This document shows positions 1 through 5,423 of a stretch of DNA of 13,564 bases, piece after piece. Position 1 is the first letter of the stretch, and each line of letters begins with the position of its first letter. Source of the stretch: Bacteroidales bacterium. Lineage in GTDB: Bacteria; Bacteroidota; Bacteroidia; Bacteroidales; DYOH01. Below the pieces are notes generated by a model. That model had not been told where the DNA came from, ran no database searches, and worked only from the letters and a program-made list of their open reading frames with translations. The stretch spans positions 1-13,564 of the forward strand of contig DAOVUO010000021.1 in NCBI GenBank assembly GCA_030632545.1, read 5' to 3'. The position numbers and the translations under genes were made by a program.

Positions 1-348
1 ATCTCCACCATCTACTGTTCCTGGTGCTAAAATACGCTCAATTTTTCTAAATTGTAATAGCTTTTTCTCAATACTTACTTCCTCCCCTTTTCGGGCTTCA
101 GCACCTGGATTTGTAATTATTCCTACTTCTGGAATAACAATAGCTGTGTCTTCCACAAAATGCGCATCAGGATAATTTTCGTCAGCTTCCAAAAGGTGTA
201 CTTCAATTCCAATTTCTTTTAATAGTTTAAGATAATCATCGTGTTGCTCAAGCATTAAACCATAAGAAGGTTTCCCTAAGTTTGAACTTGTTAGTCCATT
301 GGCGAAAGTTTTTCCTGGCTTGCGTGCAATTATGTATTTACAATTCAT
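1..348 (-). CDS. Dimethylargininase (DDAH)-like hydrolase, N-terminal part, cut by window edge
   Basis: The minus strand is open from an ATG at 346-348 to the window edge, giving 116 residues and no stop. The protein starts MNCKYIIARKPGKTFANGLT and carries the landmarks of dimethylargininases in the amidinotransferase/penten fold: a QHDDY segment near residue 35, PDAHFVEDTAIV (60-71) with the substrate-binding Glu-Asp pair, NPGAEARKGEE (80-90), and DGGD at the very end (113-116). Family members hydrolyse N-omega-methylated arginines to citrulline plus methylamines; some relatives act on other guanidino substrates, so the exact substrate is not settled. The catalytic His and Cys lie in the missing C-terminal half and cannot be checked. 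The possible small membrane-peptide ORF (stop at 368-370) ends 19 nt upstream, so the two could share a transcript starting in or near the repeat at 534-624. No strong Shine-Dalgarno is visible. Family assignment is firm, specificity is not. Confidence 0.85.
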   Translation of the reverse strand, partial: MNCKYIIARKPGKTFANGLTSSNLGKPSYGLMLEQHDDYLKLLKEIGIEVHLLEADENYPDAHFVEDTAIVIPEVGIITNPGAEARKGEEVSIEKKLLQFRKIERILAPGTVDGGD

Positions 349-367
349 AAGATCTCGATTTTTAGTA

Positions 368-526
368 TTATTTTCTGAAAAATAATTCAAAGCTAATAAT
401 TGCCAATGAAAATCCAACTGCACCTGCAATAATATCGTATTTGTAGTAAACCGAACTTGCATTGGCATAAGCATTAATTTCCTCAATACTAAGTAGAACA
501 AACACCTCAAAGGCTGCAAGTTGCAT
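368..526 (-). CDS. Possible small membrane peptide (52 aa), unrecognised
   Basis: From an ATG at 524-526 the minus strand encodes 52 residues beginning MQLAAFEVFVLLSIEEINAY and ending in a hydrophobic helix (about residues 34-48, rich in Ile, Ala, Val and Phe) followed by FRK and a TAA at 368-370. I do not recognise a family. The frame stays open 15 codons upstream of the ATG without another start, back to a TAA at 572-574. Beyond that stop the same frame holds 15 codons starting with an ATG at 617-619. The upstream part lies in the dispersed repeat (534-624), so the coding-looking extension may be coincidental. Support for a real gene is the balanced composition, the C-terminal membrane segment, and the 19-nt spacing to the hydrolase gene downstream. 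Against it are the short length and the lack of a ribosome binding site. It could also be the remnant of a longer gene broken by the nonsense codon. Confidence 0.3.
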   Translation of the reverse strand: MQLAAFEVFVLLSIEEINAYANASSVYYKYDIIAGAVGFSLAIISFELFFRK

Positions 527-533
527 CGAAAGA

Positions 534-624
534 GCTTTTAGTAATTGCCCGAAAAAGCTCGTTACAAAATTTTAATCTTCAGCATTTGAATACAATTTTT
601 CAAAAATGCGAGTATACATTTTCT
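534..624 (-). repeat. Dispersed repeat, copy A
   Basis: Read on the minus strand, this segment matches 4010-4110 on the plus strand in three blocks, in the same order. A 38-nt block (624 to 587) has 33 identities by my hand count. A 15-nt identical block AAGATTAAAATTTTG lies at 579-565. A 14-nt identical block CAATTACTAAAAGC lies at 547-534. The spacers between blocks differ by a few nucleotides. Within this copy GAGCTTTT (560-553) pairs with AAAAGCTC (539-532), and TGCAAG (627-622) pairs with CTTGCA (520-515), so it can fold as a nested hairpin. It lies between the terminator of the lipoprotein gene and the small ORF plus hydrolase gene, and points at them. Confidence 0.8.
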
Positions 625-634
625 TGCAATCAAA
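601..634 (-). promoter_or_regulatory. Possible Bacteroidota-type promoter in repeat copy A
   Basis: On the minus strand TTTG (634-631) is followed after exactly 22 nt by CATTTTTG (608-601), one mismatch from the TAnnTTTG -7 box of Bacteroidota primary sigma promoters. The spacing is slightly longer than the usual 19-21 nt. The same pair with the same 22-nt spacing occurs in repeat copy B. A separate promoter is needed here because a terminator lies just upstream. Confidence 0.3.
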
Positions 635-641
635 ATATTGC

Positions 642-677
642 AAAAAAAAATAGCCACCCCGTTGGGTAGCTATTTTT
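642..677 (-). terminator. Rho-independent terminator of the lipoprotein gene
   Basis: AAAAATAGC (646-654) pairs with GCTATTTTT (669-677). Inside it ACCC (656-659) pairs with GGGT (664-667) around a 4-nt loop, with one C/A mismatch between the two stems. On the minus strand the stem is followed by a run of T (complement of the A run at 642-650), as expected for a terminator of the gene ending at 701. The A/T-rich outer stem may also let it work in the other direction. Confidence 0.8.
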
Positions 678-700
678 CACCTAAACTATATATTAAAAAA

Positions 701-1507
701 CTACAATTCTATATCAGTTGTAACACCGTCTTGTGTAAGAGTAGCAAGATTGTCGCACTCGCCATTTCCATAGTCAATAGTCGAAATATTGCCATTTGTT
801 TCAATCTCAATAGTTCCGCTAACTGGGAAAAAACATCCATTACTATAATGTAATTTGTTTGTAATTTGCATATTGAATGCATTTCCATCAAAATCAACAC
901 CAGCAGCACCACCAGTAACATCATACTCATCATCAGCAAATTCCCAAGAATCGTAACCCGCTGTCATTACAACATCTTTATTGCAATCCCATGTCATTTG
1001 AGCAGAATCACCACGACTTAACACACCATTTTCGTATTTACGAATAAAAGTATATAAGCTATCTTCGTTCATCCCTGTATTTTCAATAGTTAAAGTACCT
1101 TCTTTTTTATCTTCATTGAAATAAAAATTACGGTATTCAACAGTTCTTAAGGCTGCATCATTTTTCCATTGGTCAGTTAAATCAACATGTATAGAGCCTG
1201 TTCTAATATTTCCTCTAAAATCAGTACAACCATCTGCTGCATAGTTGATAGTCCATTTACGTGGCCAAAATTCGCCATTGTCGTTCTCTTCTCTATCTAT
1301 TGTAAAGCAACGTTCGAATTCAGATGTTTTTAATTCGTCACCTTCATCAACCTCATCTACATCACTCATTGTAAGAAATGCAGCATAAAAAGCAAGATTA
1401 TCCTGACTAATTGTTATGATATTATCTTCCGTGTCATCACAACTTGTAACAGCGAACATCATTCCTAGAACAACGGCCACACTTAAAATCCAATTTAATT
1501 TTTTCAT
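701..1507 (-). CDS. Outer-membrane-associated lipoprotein, unknown function
   Basis: The product has 268 residues. It starts MKKLNWILSVAVVLG, a signal peptide ending in the lipobox VTSC (Cys23), followed by acidic residues (DDTEDN), which in Bacteroidota is compatible with export of the lipoprotein to the outer membrane or surface. The mature part resembles a widespread uncharacterised Bacteroidota lipoprotein type: a central stretch like TINYAADGCTDFRGNIRTG (about 86-104), a beta-rich middle, and a C-terminal SGTIEIETNGN...TIDYGNGECDN pattern (about 233-256). I have no function for it. It contains five further cysteines (in ERC, DGC, WDC, NGC, GEC contexts), which could form disulfides. The gene is transcribed away from nrfH across a 346-bp gap and has its own terminator. 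The start is set by the lipoprotein signal and the A-rich leader before the ATG. Confidence 0.85.
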   Translation of the reverse strand: MKKLNWILSVAVVLGMMFAVTSCDDTEDNIITISQDNLAFYAAFLTMSDVDEVDEGDELKTSEFERCFTIDREENDNGEFWPRKWTINYAADGCTDFRGNIRTGSIHVDLTDQWKNDAALRTVEYRNFYFNEDKKEGTLTIENTGMNEDSLYTFIRKYENGVLSRGDSAQMTWDCNKDVVMTAGYDSWEFADDEYDVTGGAAGVDFDGNAFNMQITNKLHYSNGCFFPVSGTIEIETNGNISTIDYGNGECDNLATLTQDGVTTDIEL

Positions 1508-1568
1508 TTTTAGTACTTTTTAGTTAAACATTTATTTATTGTCGAAACTTTTTCCTTAATCAACAATA

Positions 1569-1576
1569 CAAAAATA
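1569..1576 (-). promoter_or_regulatory. Candidate -7 box of the lipoprotein gene
   Basis: The minus strand reads TATTTTTG, a full match to TAnnTTTG, about 60 nt upstream of the lipoprotein ATG. No TTTG is seen at the expected -33 distance, so the call rests on one box only. Confidence 0.3.
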
Positions 1577-1764
1577 AGACAAACAAGTATTATAATGTTA
1601 CAGTATTATGTATTAATGTTGTAATATTTTGATTTTAAGCTTTGTTAAAGAAAATGTTAAGAAAACTAAATGAGGAATTAAGCAAAAAATTTATTATATT
1701 GCTACTCAATTGTTCCCCAAACATAGTGGAACTATTGGCTACTGTACCAAATTTTTATTAAAAT

Positions 1765-1780
1765 TATGACAAATATCATA
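1765..1780. promoter_or_regulatory. CRP/FNR-family-type operator upstream of nrfH
   Basis: TATGA and TCATA are separated by 6 nt, the TGTGA-N6-TCACA geometry of CRP-family sites with one base changed per arm. The centre lies about 81 nt upstream of the nrfH ATG. If the TTTG at 1806-1809 belongs to the -7 box, transcription would start near 1814 and the site would be centred near -41.5, a class II activator position. No good -33 TTTG is present at the expected place, which fits activator dependence. Which regulator binds (Crp, Fnr or HcpR type) cannot be read from the site. Confidence 0.45.
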
Positions 1781-1801
1781 GATAAATAAAGTTAATTTGC
1801 A

Positions 1802-1814
1802 GTTCTTTGAGAAC
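1802..1814 (+). promoter_or_regulatory. GTTCTTTGAGAAC palindrome: -7 box or boxA-like element
   Basis: GTTCT and AGAAC form a perfect inverted repeat around TTG, 39 nt before the nrfH start. The 5' part (GTTCTTTG) fits the TTTG half of a -7 box but lacks TA. The sequence also resembles rRNA-leader boxA antitermination elements such as GTTCTTTGAAAAC. The two readings are alternatives. Confidence 0.3.
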
Positions 1815-1853
1815 AGTAAAATCATGATAAGAATACCTTAAAATATTTTATAG

Positions 1854-2396
1854 ATGAGTAATAATTGGTTAAAAATAATACTTCCACCCGAAAATTGGAG
1901 ATTGCCAGTAGCAATAGCACTAGGGGCTTTTATGGGTTTGTTTATATACTTATTTATAGTATCTAATGCGGTTTCTTATATTTCAGATGATCCTAAAACC
2001 TGTATTAATTGTCATGTAATGGAGCCAGAGTATGTTTCATGGTTTCATAGTTCTCATCGCGAAGTAACTAATTGCAACGATTGTCATGTGCCTCAGGATA
2101 ATTTTATGTCGAAATATTATTTTAAAGCAAAAGATGGATTGCGTCATGCAACGGTATTTACTTTAAGAAATGAGCCTCAAGTTATTCATATAAAGGAAGA
2201 GGGGCTAAATGTGGTACAAGAGAATTGTAAAAGATGCCATTCGTTTATTAACGAAAATGTGGCAACATTAAATATTGATGGACATAATTATAATAAGGGT
2301 GAAGGAAAACTCTGCTGGGAATGCCACAGGGAAGTACCTCATGGAAGAGTTACAAGTCTTTCTGCATCGCCAAATGCTATATCCACCAAAAAGTAA
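1854..2396 (+). CDS. nrfH: NrfH, membrane tetraheme quinol dehydrogenase of nitrite reductase
   Basis: The 180-residue product has one N-terminal membrane helix (about 17-37) and four heme c motifs: C50-INC-H54, C74-NDC-H78, C125-KRC-H129 and C154-WEC-H158. The first reads CxxCHxM, with Met56 placed like the unusual Met ligand of heme 1 in structurally known NrfH. A YYFKAKDGLRHA segment (88-99) matches the NapC/NrfH quinol-site region. Length and heme number are normal for NrfH. It should sit in the cytoplasmic membrane, oxidise menaquinol and deliver electrons to NrfA, encoded 59 nt downstream. A CRP/FNR-like palindrome lies upstream. The start is the first ATG after an A/T-rich leader without a clear Shine-Dalgarno. 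A general NapC/NirT protein is the alternative, but the adjacent nrfA and the CxxCHxM motif settle the call. Confidence 0.95.
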   Translation: MSNNWLKIILPPENWRLPVAIALGAFMGLFIYLFIVSNAVSYISDDPKTCINCHVMEPEYVSWFHSSHREVTNCNDCHVPQDNFMSKYYFKAKDGLRHATVFTLRNEPQVIHIKEEGLNVVQENCKRCHSFINENVATLNIDGHNYNKGEGKLCWECHREVPHGRVTSLSASPNAISTKK

Positions 2397-2455
2397 AATT
2401 AGTTTTAGTTTAATAGTTTAGAAGAAAAATTGTAGAAAAATAAATTATAAAGATT

Positions 2456-3961
2456 ATGGAGAACAGTAAATCAAGTAATAAGCTTAGAAATTGGATGGCT
2501 TTTGGAGCAACAGTAATAGTTGTTTTTTTATTGGGCATGTTCGCATCTTCTGTTACTGAACGTAAAGCAGAAGCTAGAGTCACGTATAAGCCTACGGTTT
2601 TATTAGATAAATGGGAGCCTCGAAATGAAGTTTGGGGCAAAAATTTTCCATTAGAATTTACTTCATATTACAAAACTGCGGATTCAACTTATGGCAGTAA
2701 ATACAATGGCAATACTATGATTGATATGCTTGAGGTAGATCCTAGACTTGTTGTTTTATGGGCTGGATACGGTTTTTCTAAAGATTACAATCAGGGACGA
2801 GGTCATTATTATGCTATCGACGATATAAGGAATACCTTAAGAACAGGTGGCCCTACAAATGCAAATGATGGTCCAATGCCTTCTACATGTTGGACTTGTA
2901 AAAGCCCCGATGTTCCTCGTTTAATGGAGGAAATTGGTGTTGCAGAGTTTTATAAAGGAAAATGGGCATCAAAAGGCGAAGAAATTAATAATGTTATTGG
3001 TTGTGCTGACTGTCATGAAGAAGAGTCGATGAGTTTAAGAATTTCGAGACCTGCATTAATTGAGGCGTTTGAAAGAAATGGCAAGGACATAAGTAAAGCT
3101 ACACATCAAGAAATGCGTTCGTTGGTTTGTGCTCAGTGTCATGTGGAATATTATTTTGATAAAAAGAAAATTGAAGGAGTTCCGTACTTAACTTTACCTT
3201 GGGACAAAGGCCAATCTGCTGAAGAAATGGAAGCTTATTATGATGAAATTGAATTTGCCGATTGGACACACAAATTAAGTAAAGCACCTATGTTAAAAGC
3301 ACAGCATCCGGGCTACGAAGTGTATTTGACAGGTATTCATGCAGAAAGAGGTGTTTCTTGTGCCGATTGCCACATGCCATATAAAACTGTTGGTGGCCAA
3401 AAATTTACCGATCATAAAATTCAAAGTCCTTTGAATAATGTTCAAAATTCGTGTCAGGTTTGTCATCGCGAAGATGCAGCTACTCTGATTACTAATGTTT
3501 ACGATAGACAGGATAAAATTATTGAAAATAGAGATAAGCTTGAAGAGCTAATTGTTAGAGCACATGTAGAAGCTAAACTTGCTTGGGAACTTGGAGCATC
3601 TGAAGAGCAAATGAAGGCTATTCTTTTAGATATTCGTCATTCGCAATGGCGTTGGGATTACGCAGCAGCTAGTCATGGAGGTTCATTCCATTCGCCTGTT
3701 GAAATTGGAAGAGTTATTAGTACTGGAATTACTATTGCACAAGAGGGACGTATAAAACTGGCTCGCGTGTTAGCTAACTTAGGACATAATGAATCAGTTC
3801 CTTATCCAGATATTGCAACTAAAGCAAAAGCACAGGAATTTATTGGTTTAGATATGACTAAATTAAAAAAGGAAAAGGAAGCATTTAAACAAAATCTTTT
3901 ACCTGAGTGGATTAGAAAAATTCAAGAGCGTGAATCAAAATTAGATATTAGATATTACTAA
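2456..3961 (+). CDS. nrfA: NrfA, pentaheme ammonia-forming cytochrome c nitrite reductase
   Basis: The 501-residue product starts with a hydrophobic N-terminal segment (about 13-32) serving as signal or anchor. It has five heme motifs: the active-site CxxCK (C145-WTC-K149), then C183-ADC-H187, C225-AQC-H229, C302-ADC-H306 and C333-QVC-H337. The catalytic residues known from E. coli and Wolinella NrfA are present in context: Arg115 (RGH), Tyr232 in CHVEYYF with Glu231, and Lys281/Gln283/His284 in KAQH, which also supply calcium ligands. The C-terminal helical part (about 345-500) contains the usual dimer-helix region. The enzyme reduces nitrite to ammonium with six electrons outside the cytoplasmic membrane, either in respiratory ammonification or nitrite detoxification. 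It is paired with nrfH upstream and followed, after a repeat-bearing gap, by heme attachment genes. Nothing is truncated or missing. Confidence 0.97.
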   Translation: MENSKSSNKLRNWMAFGATVIVVFLLGMFASSVTERKAEARVTYKPTVLLDKWEPRNEVWGKNFPLEFTSYYKTADSTYGSKYNGNTMIDMLEVDPRLVVLWAGYGFSKDYNQGRGHYYAIDDIRNTLRTGGPTNANDGPMPSTCWTCKSPDVPRLMEEIGVAEFYKGKWASKGEEINNVIGCADCHEEESMSLRISRPALIEAFERNGKDISKATHQEMRSLVCAQCHVEYYFDKKKIEGVPYLTLPWDKGQSAEEMEAYYDEIEFADWTHKLSKAPMLKAQHPGYEVYLTGIHAERGVSCADCHMPYKTVGGQKFTDHKIQSPLNNVQNSCQVCHREDAATLITNVYDRQDKIIENRDKLEELIVRAHVEAKLAWELGASEEQMKAILLDIRHSQWRWDYAAASHGGSFHSPVEIGRVISTGITIAQEGRIKLARVLANLGHNESVPYPDIATKAKAQEFIGLDMTKLKKEKEAFKQNLLPEWIRKIQERESKLDIRYY

Positions 3962-3999
3962 GGGATTGAGCTTAATTTTATAGAATACATTAAAAATTA

Positions 4000-4033
4000 T
4001 TTGCCGAATAGAACATTTATACTCGTATGTTTG
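4000..4033 (+). promoter_or_regulatory. Possible Bacteroidota-type promoter in repeat copy B
   Basis: TTTG (4000-4003), 22 nt, then TATGTTTG (4026-4033), a full match to the TAnnTTTG -7 consensus. The gap is slightly longer than usual. It would start a leader of roughly 155 nt before the ccsB GTG, containing the folded repeat. Confidence 0.35.
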
Positions 4034-4136
4034 TAAAATTGTATTCAGGTCATGCCAAAAGATTAAAATTTTGCGTTGTGAGCTTACGATACAACACAAT
4101 TACTAAAAGCGTATAGGTATAATTGTTTTATTCGGC
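4003..4136. repeat. Long imperfect inverted repeat (hairpin or MITE-like)
   Basis: The ends GCCGAATAGAACATTTATAC (4003-4022) and the complement of 4117-4136 agree at 18 of 20 positions. Weaker complementarity continues inward for about 25 nt more, including AATTG against CAATT. The segment can form one long stem-loop as RNA or as single-stranded DNA. It encloses repeat copy B. The 134-bp size and terminal inverted repeats recall MITEs, but I see no clear target-site duplication and no matching transposase in the window. Confidence 0.65.
4010..4110 (+). repeat. Dispersed repeat, copy B
   Basis: This is the plus-strand partner of the repeat at 534-624. The shared blocks are 4010-4047 (33 of 38 identical), 4059-4073 (15 of 15) and 4097-4110 (14 of 14). 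Spacer lengths differ: this copy has about 10 nt more in total. It points towards ccsB. Confidence 0.8.
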
Positions 4137-4137
4137 T

Positions 4138-4172
4138 ATTTTTAGCCAATTATTTTTAGCCAATTATTTTTA
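4138..4172 (+). repeat. Short tandem duplication
   Basis: The 14-nt unit ATTTTTAGCCAATT occurs at 4138-4151 and 4152-4165, followed by a partial third copy at 4166-4172. It directly abuts the right end of the long inverted repeat and lies about 25 nt before the ccsB start. It is probably a slippage duplication and may mark an unstable leader. Confidence 0.85.
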
Positions 4173-4196
4173 CAAAACTATTAATTTCTGATTGTA

Positions 4197-5423
4197 GTGA
4201 AGAGCAGTAATAATTTTAAGCATCCTATTGCATATCAAACTGCTTTTATAGTAGGTGCTGTATTTCCTATTTTGGGTTTTATTGCCGAGTTTTTAGTTTC
4301 ATCAAAGGGTGTTGAAATGCCTACATTTCCAGTAAATTTATATATATTATTGGGAATTATTCTAGTTCTCGTTTTTATCCATATTTTTTTATCAAAATAT
4401 TCTACATATAAATGGTTAATTTCAGTTCCTGTTTCTATTAGTGCAATTTCTTATACATCATTTTTGGTTCTTATTATGGCTCTATTACCCCAAAATGATG
4501 TGGCAACTAATGCTATTACAGGTAAATTAGGATTAAACCATATTGCCAATAATTGGGCGATGCTTAGTAGTAGTACTTTTTTATTGCTTGTATTGGGTCT
4601 AGTTATCCTCAATCGTTTAGCTAGTTTTACTTTTAAAAATCTTGTTTTTATATTAAATCATTTAGGCTTGTGGATTACAATTGCTGCTGCTAGTTTGGGT
4701 AGTGGCGATTTGCAACGCTTAACAATGACTGTTACAGAAAATTCAGAGCCCGAATGGCGAGCACTAAATGGTAATCAGCAAGTAGAATTACCAGTAGCAG
4801 TTCAGTTAATTGATTTTGATATTGAGGAGTTTAATCCTGAAATAGCTTTGCTCGACAATGCTACAGGTGAAGTAATTATTGATGCTCAGAATAGAGCTCA
4901 AATGATTGAACTAGGACATAGATATTCTTTCAAACTTTATAATATTGTTGTAGAAAAATATTTTGAATCAGCCATGAGATTTGGAAAAAAATATGTGGTA
5001 TTTTATGATAAAGGTGCTGCTCCTGCTGCAAAAATTCAAGTTTACGATAAAAATGATAGCCTAATTGCAAGTGATTGGATTTCGAGCGAGAGTTATATGT
5101 TAAGTCCTCAGATACTTGAGCTAAATTCAAAGCATTCATTAGGACTATTAAAGCCATCGCCCAAAGAGTATAGCTCTAAAATTAAGTTGTTTGCACAAGA
5201 TGGTACAATAGAGGAAGCCAAAATAGTAGTTAATAAACCTTATTCGTTTAAAGGCTGGAAGATATACCAATTAGCTTATGATAAAAAGATGGGCAAATGG
5301 TCTGAAACTAGTAATTTGGAATTTGTTCGCGACCCTTGGCTAACTTTTGTATACATAGGCATTTTTATGGTTCTTATTGGAGCAGTAATTTTATTTTGGA
5401 TAGGAAAAAAATCAAAACAATGA
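4197..5423 (+). CDS. ccsB: CcsB/ResB-type cytochrome c biogenesis protein (System II)
   Basis: The 408-residue membrane protein has helices at about 13-33, 46-64, 73-97, 122-140 and 146-166, a large extracytoplasmic domain (about 167-382), and a last helix (about 385-403). The fifth helix has NHLGLWI with His155, placed like the heme-associated His of ResB/Ccs1 proteins, followed by LGSGDLQRL. The C-terminal NKPYSFKGWKIYQ and RDPWLTFVYIGIF patterns are typical of Bacteroidota ResB. With CcsA it forms the System II synthetase that exports heme and attaches it to apocytochrome c. It starts with GTG at 4197: a stop lies in frame at 4182-4184, no in-frame ATG precedes it, and the next Met is too far inside. 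Its stop overlaps the ccsA ATG. Its position after nrfHA suggests a role in maturing NrfH and NrfA, possibly including the CxxCK heme. Confidence 0.9.
   Translation: MKSSNNFKHPIAYQTAFIVGAVFPILGFIAEFLVSSKGVEMPTFPVNLYILLGIILVLVFIHIFLSKYSTYKWLISVPVSISAISYTSFLVLIMALLPQNDVATNAITGKLGLNHIANNWAMLSSSTFLLLVLGLVILNRLASFTFKNLVFILNHLGLWITIAAASLGSGDLQRLTMTVTENSEPEWRALNGNQQVELPVAVQLIDFDIEEFNPEIALLDNATGEVIIDAQNRAQMIELGHRYSFKLYNIVVEKYFESAMRFGKKYVVFYDKGAAPAAKIQVYDKNDSLIASDWISSESYMLSPQILELNSKHSLGLLKPSPKEYSSKIKLFAQDGTIEEAKIVVNKPYSFKGWKIYQLAYDKKMGKWSETSNLEFVRDPWLTFVYIGIFMVLIGAVILFWIGKKSKQ

Larger units (their letters stand above)
1508..1853. other. Divergent intergenic region between lipoprotein gene and nrfH
   Basis: This 346-bp AT-rich gap has no convincing ORF. 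It holds a -7-like box for the lipoprotein gene (1569-1576, minus), an inverted repeat GTTCC/GGAAC (1712-1716 and 1728-1732), a CRP/FNR-type palindrome (1765-1780), and a short palindrome resembling a boxA or -7 element (1802-1814). Most of these sites lie in the nrfH-proximal half, suggesting regulation is concentrated on nrfH. Confidence 0.6.
3962..4196. other. nrfA-ccsB intergenic region with large folded repeat
   Basis: This 235-bp gap interrupts what would otherwise be a compact nrf-ccs operon. It contains repeat copy B, a long imperfect inverted repeat (4003-4136) and a 14-bp direct tandem duplication (4138-4172). No ORF with a recognisable product was found and there is no classical terminator with a T tract. 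Confidence 0.6.

Noticed and set aside
638..853. Plus-strand 71-residue frame
   Set aside because: It lies across the terminator and antisense to the lipoprotein gene, with no coding features of its own.
1712..1732. GTTCC/GGAAC inverted repeat as a terminator
   Set aside because: The 5-bp stem is short, the loop is 11 nt, and no T tract follows on either strand.
4030..4116. Short peptide encoded by repeat copy B
   Set aside because: An ATG at 4028-4030 opens a 28-codon frame to a TAG, but its frame relation to the ORF of copy A changes across the spacers, so the repeat is conserved as nucleic acid rather than as protein.
4003..4136. Integron attC site
   Set aside because: The long imperfect palindrome resembles attC in form, but the terminal core boxes (RYYYAAC and GTTRRRY) are absent at the ends and no integrase or cassette array is seen.
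4003..4136. Insertion sequence remnant
   Set aside because: Terminal inverted repeats exist, but there is no transposase fragment and no clear target duplication. I therefore call it only a MITE-like or structured repeat.
5336..5419. Longer N-terminus for CcsA starting at 5336
   Set aside because: It would overlap ccsB by about 90 bp in another frame. The ATG at 5420 gives the typical ATGA overlap and starts right at the first membrane helix.
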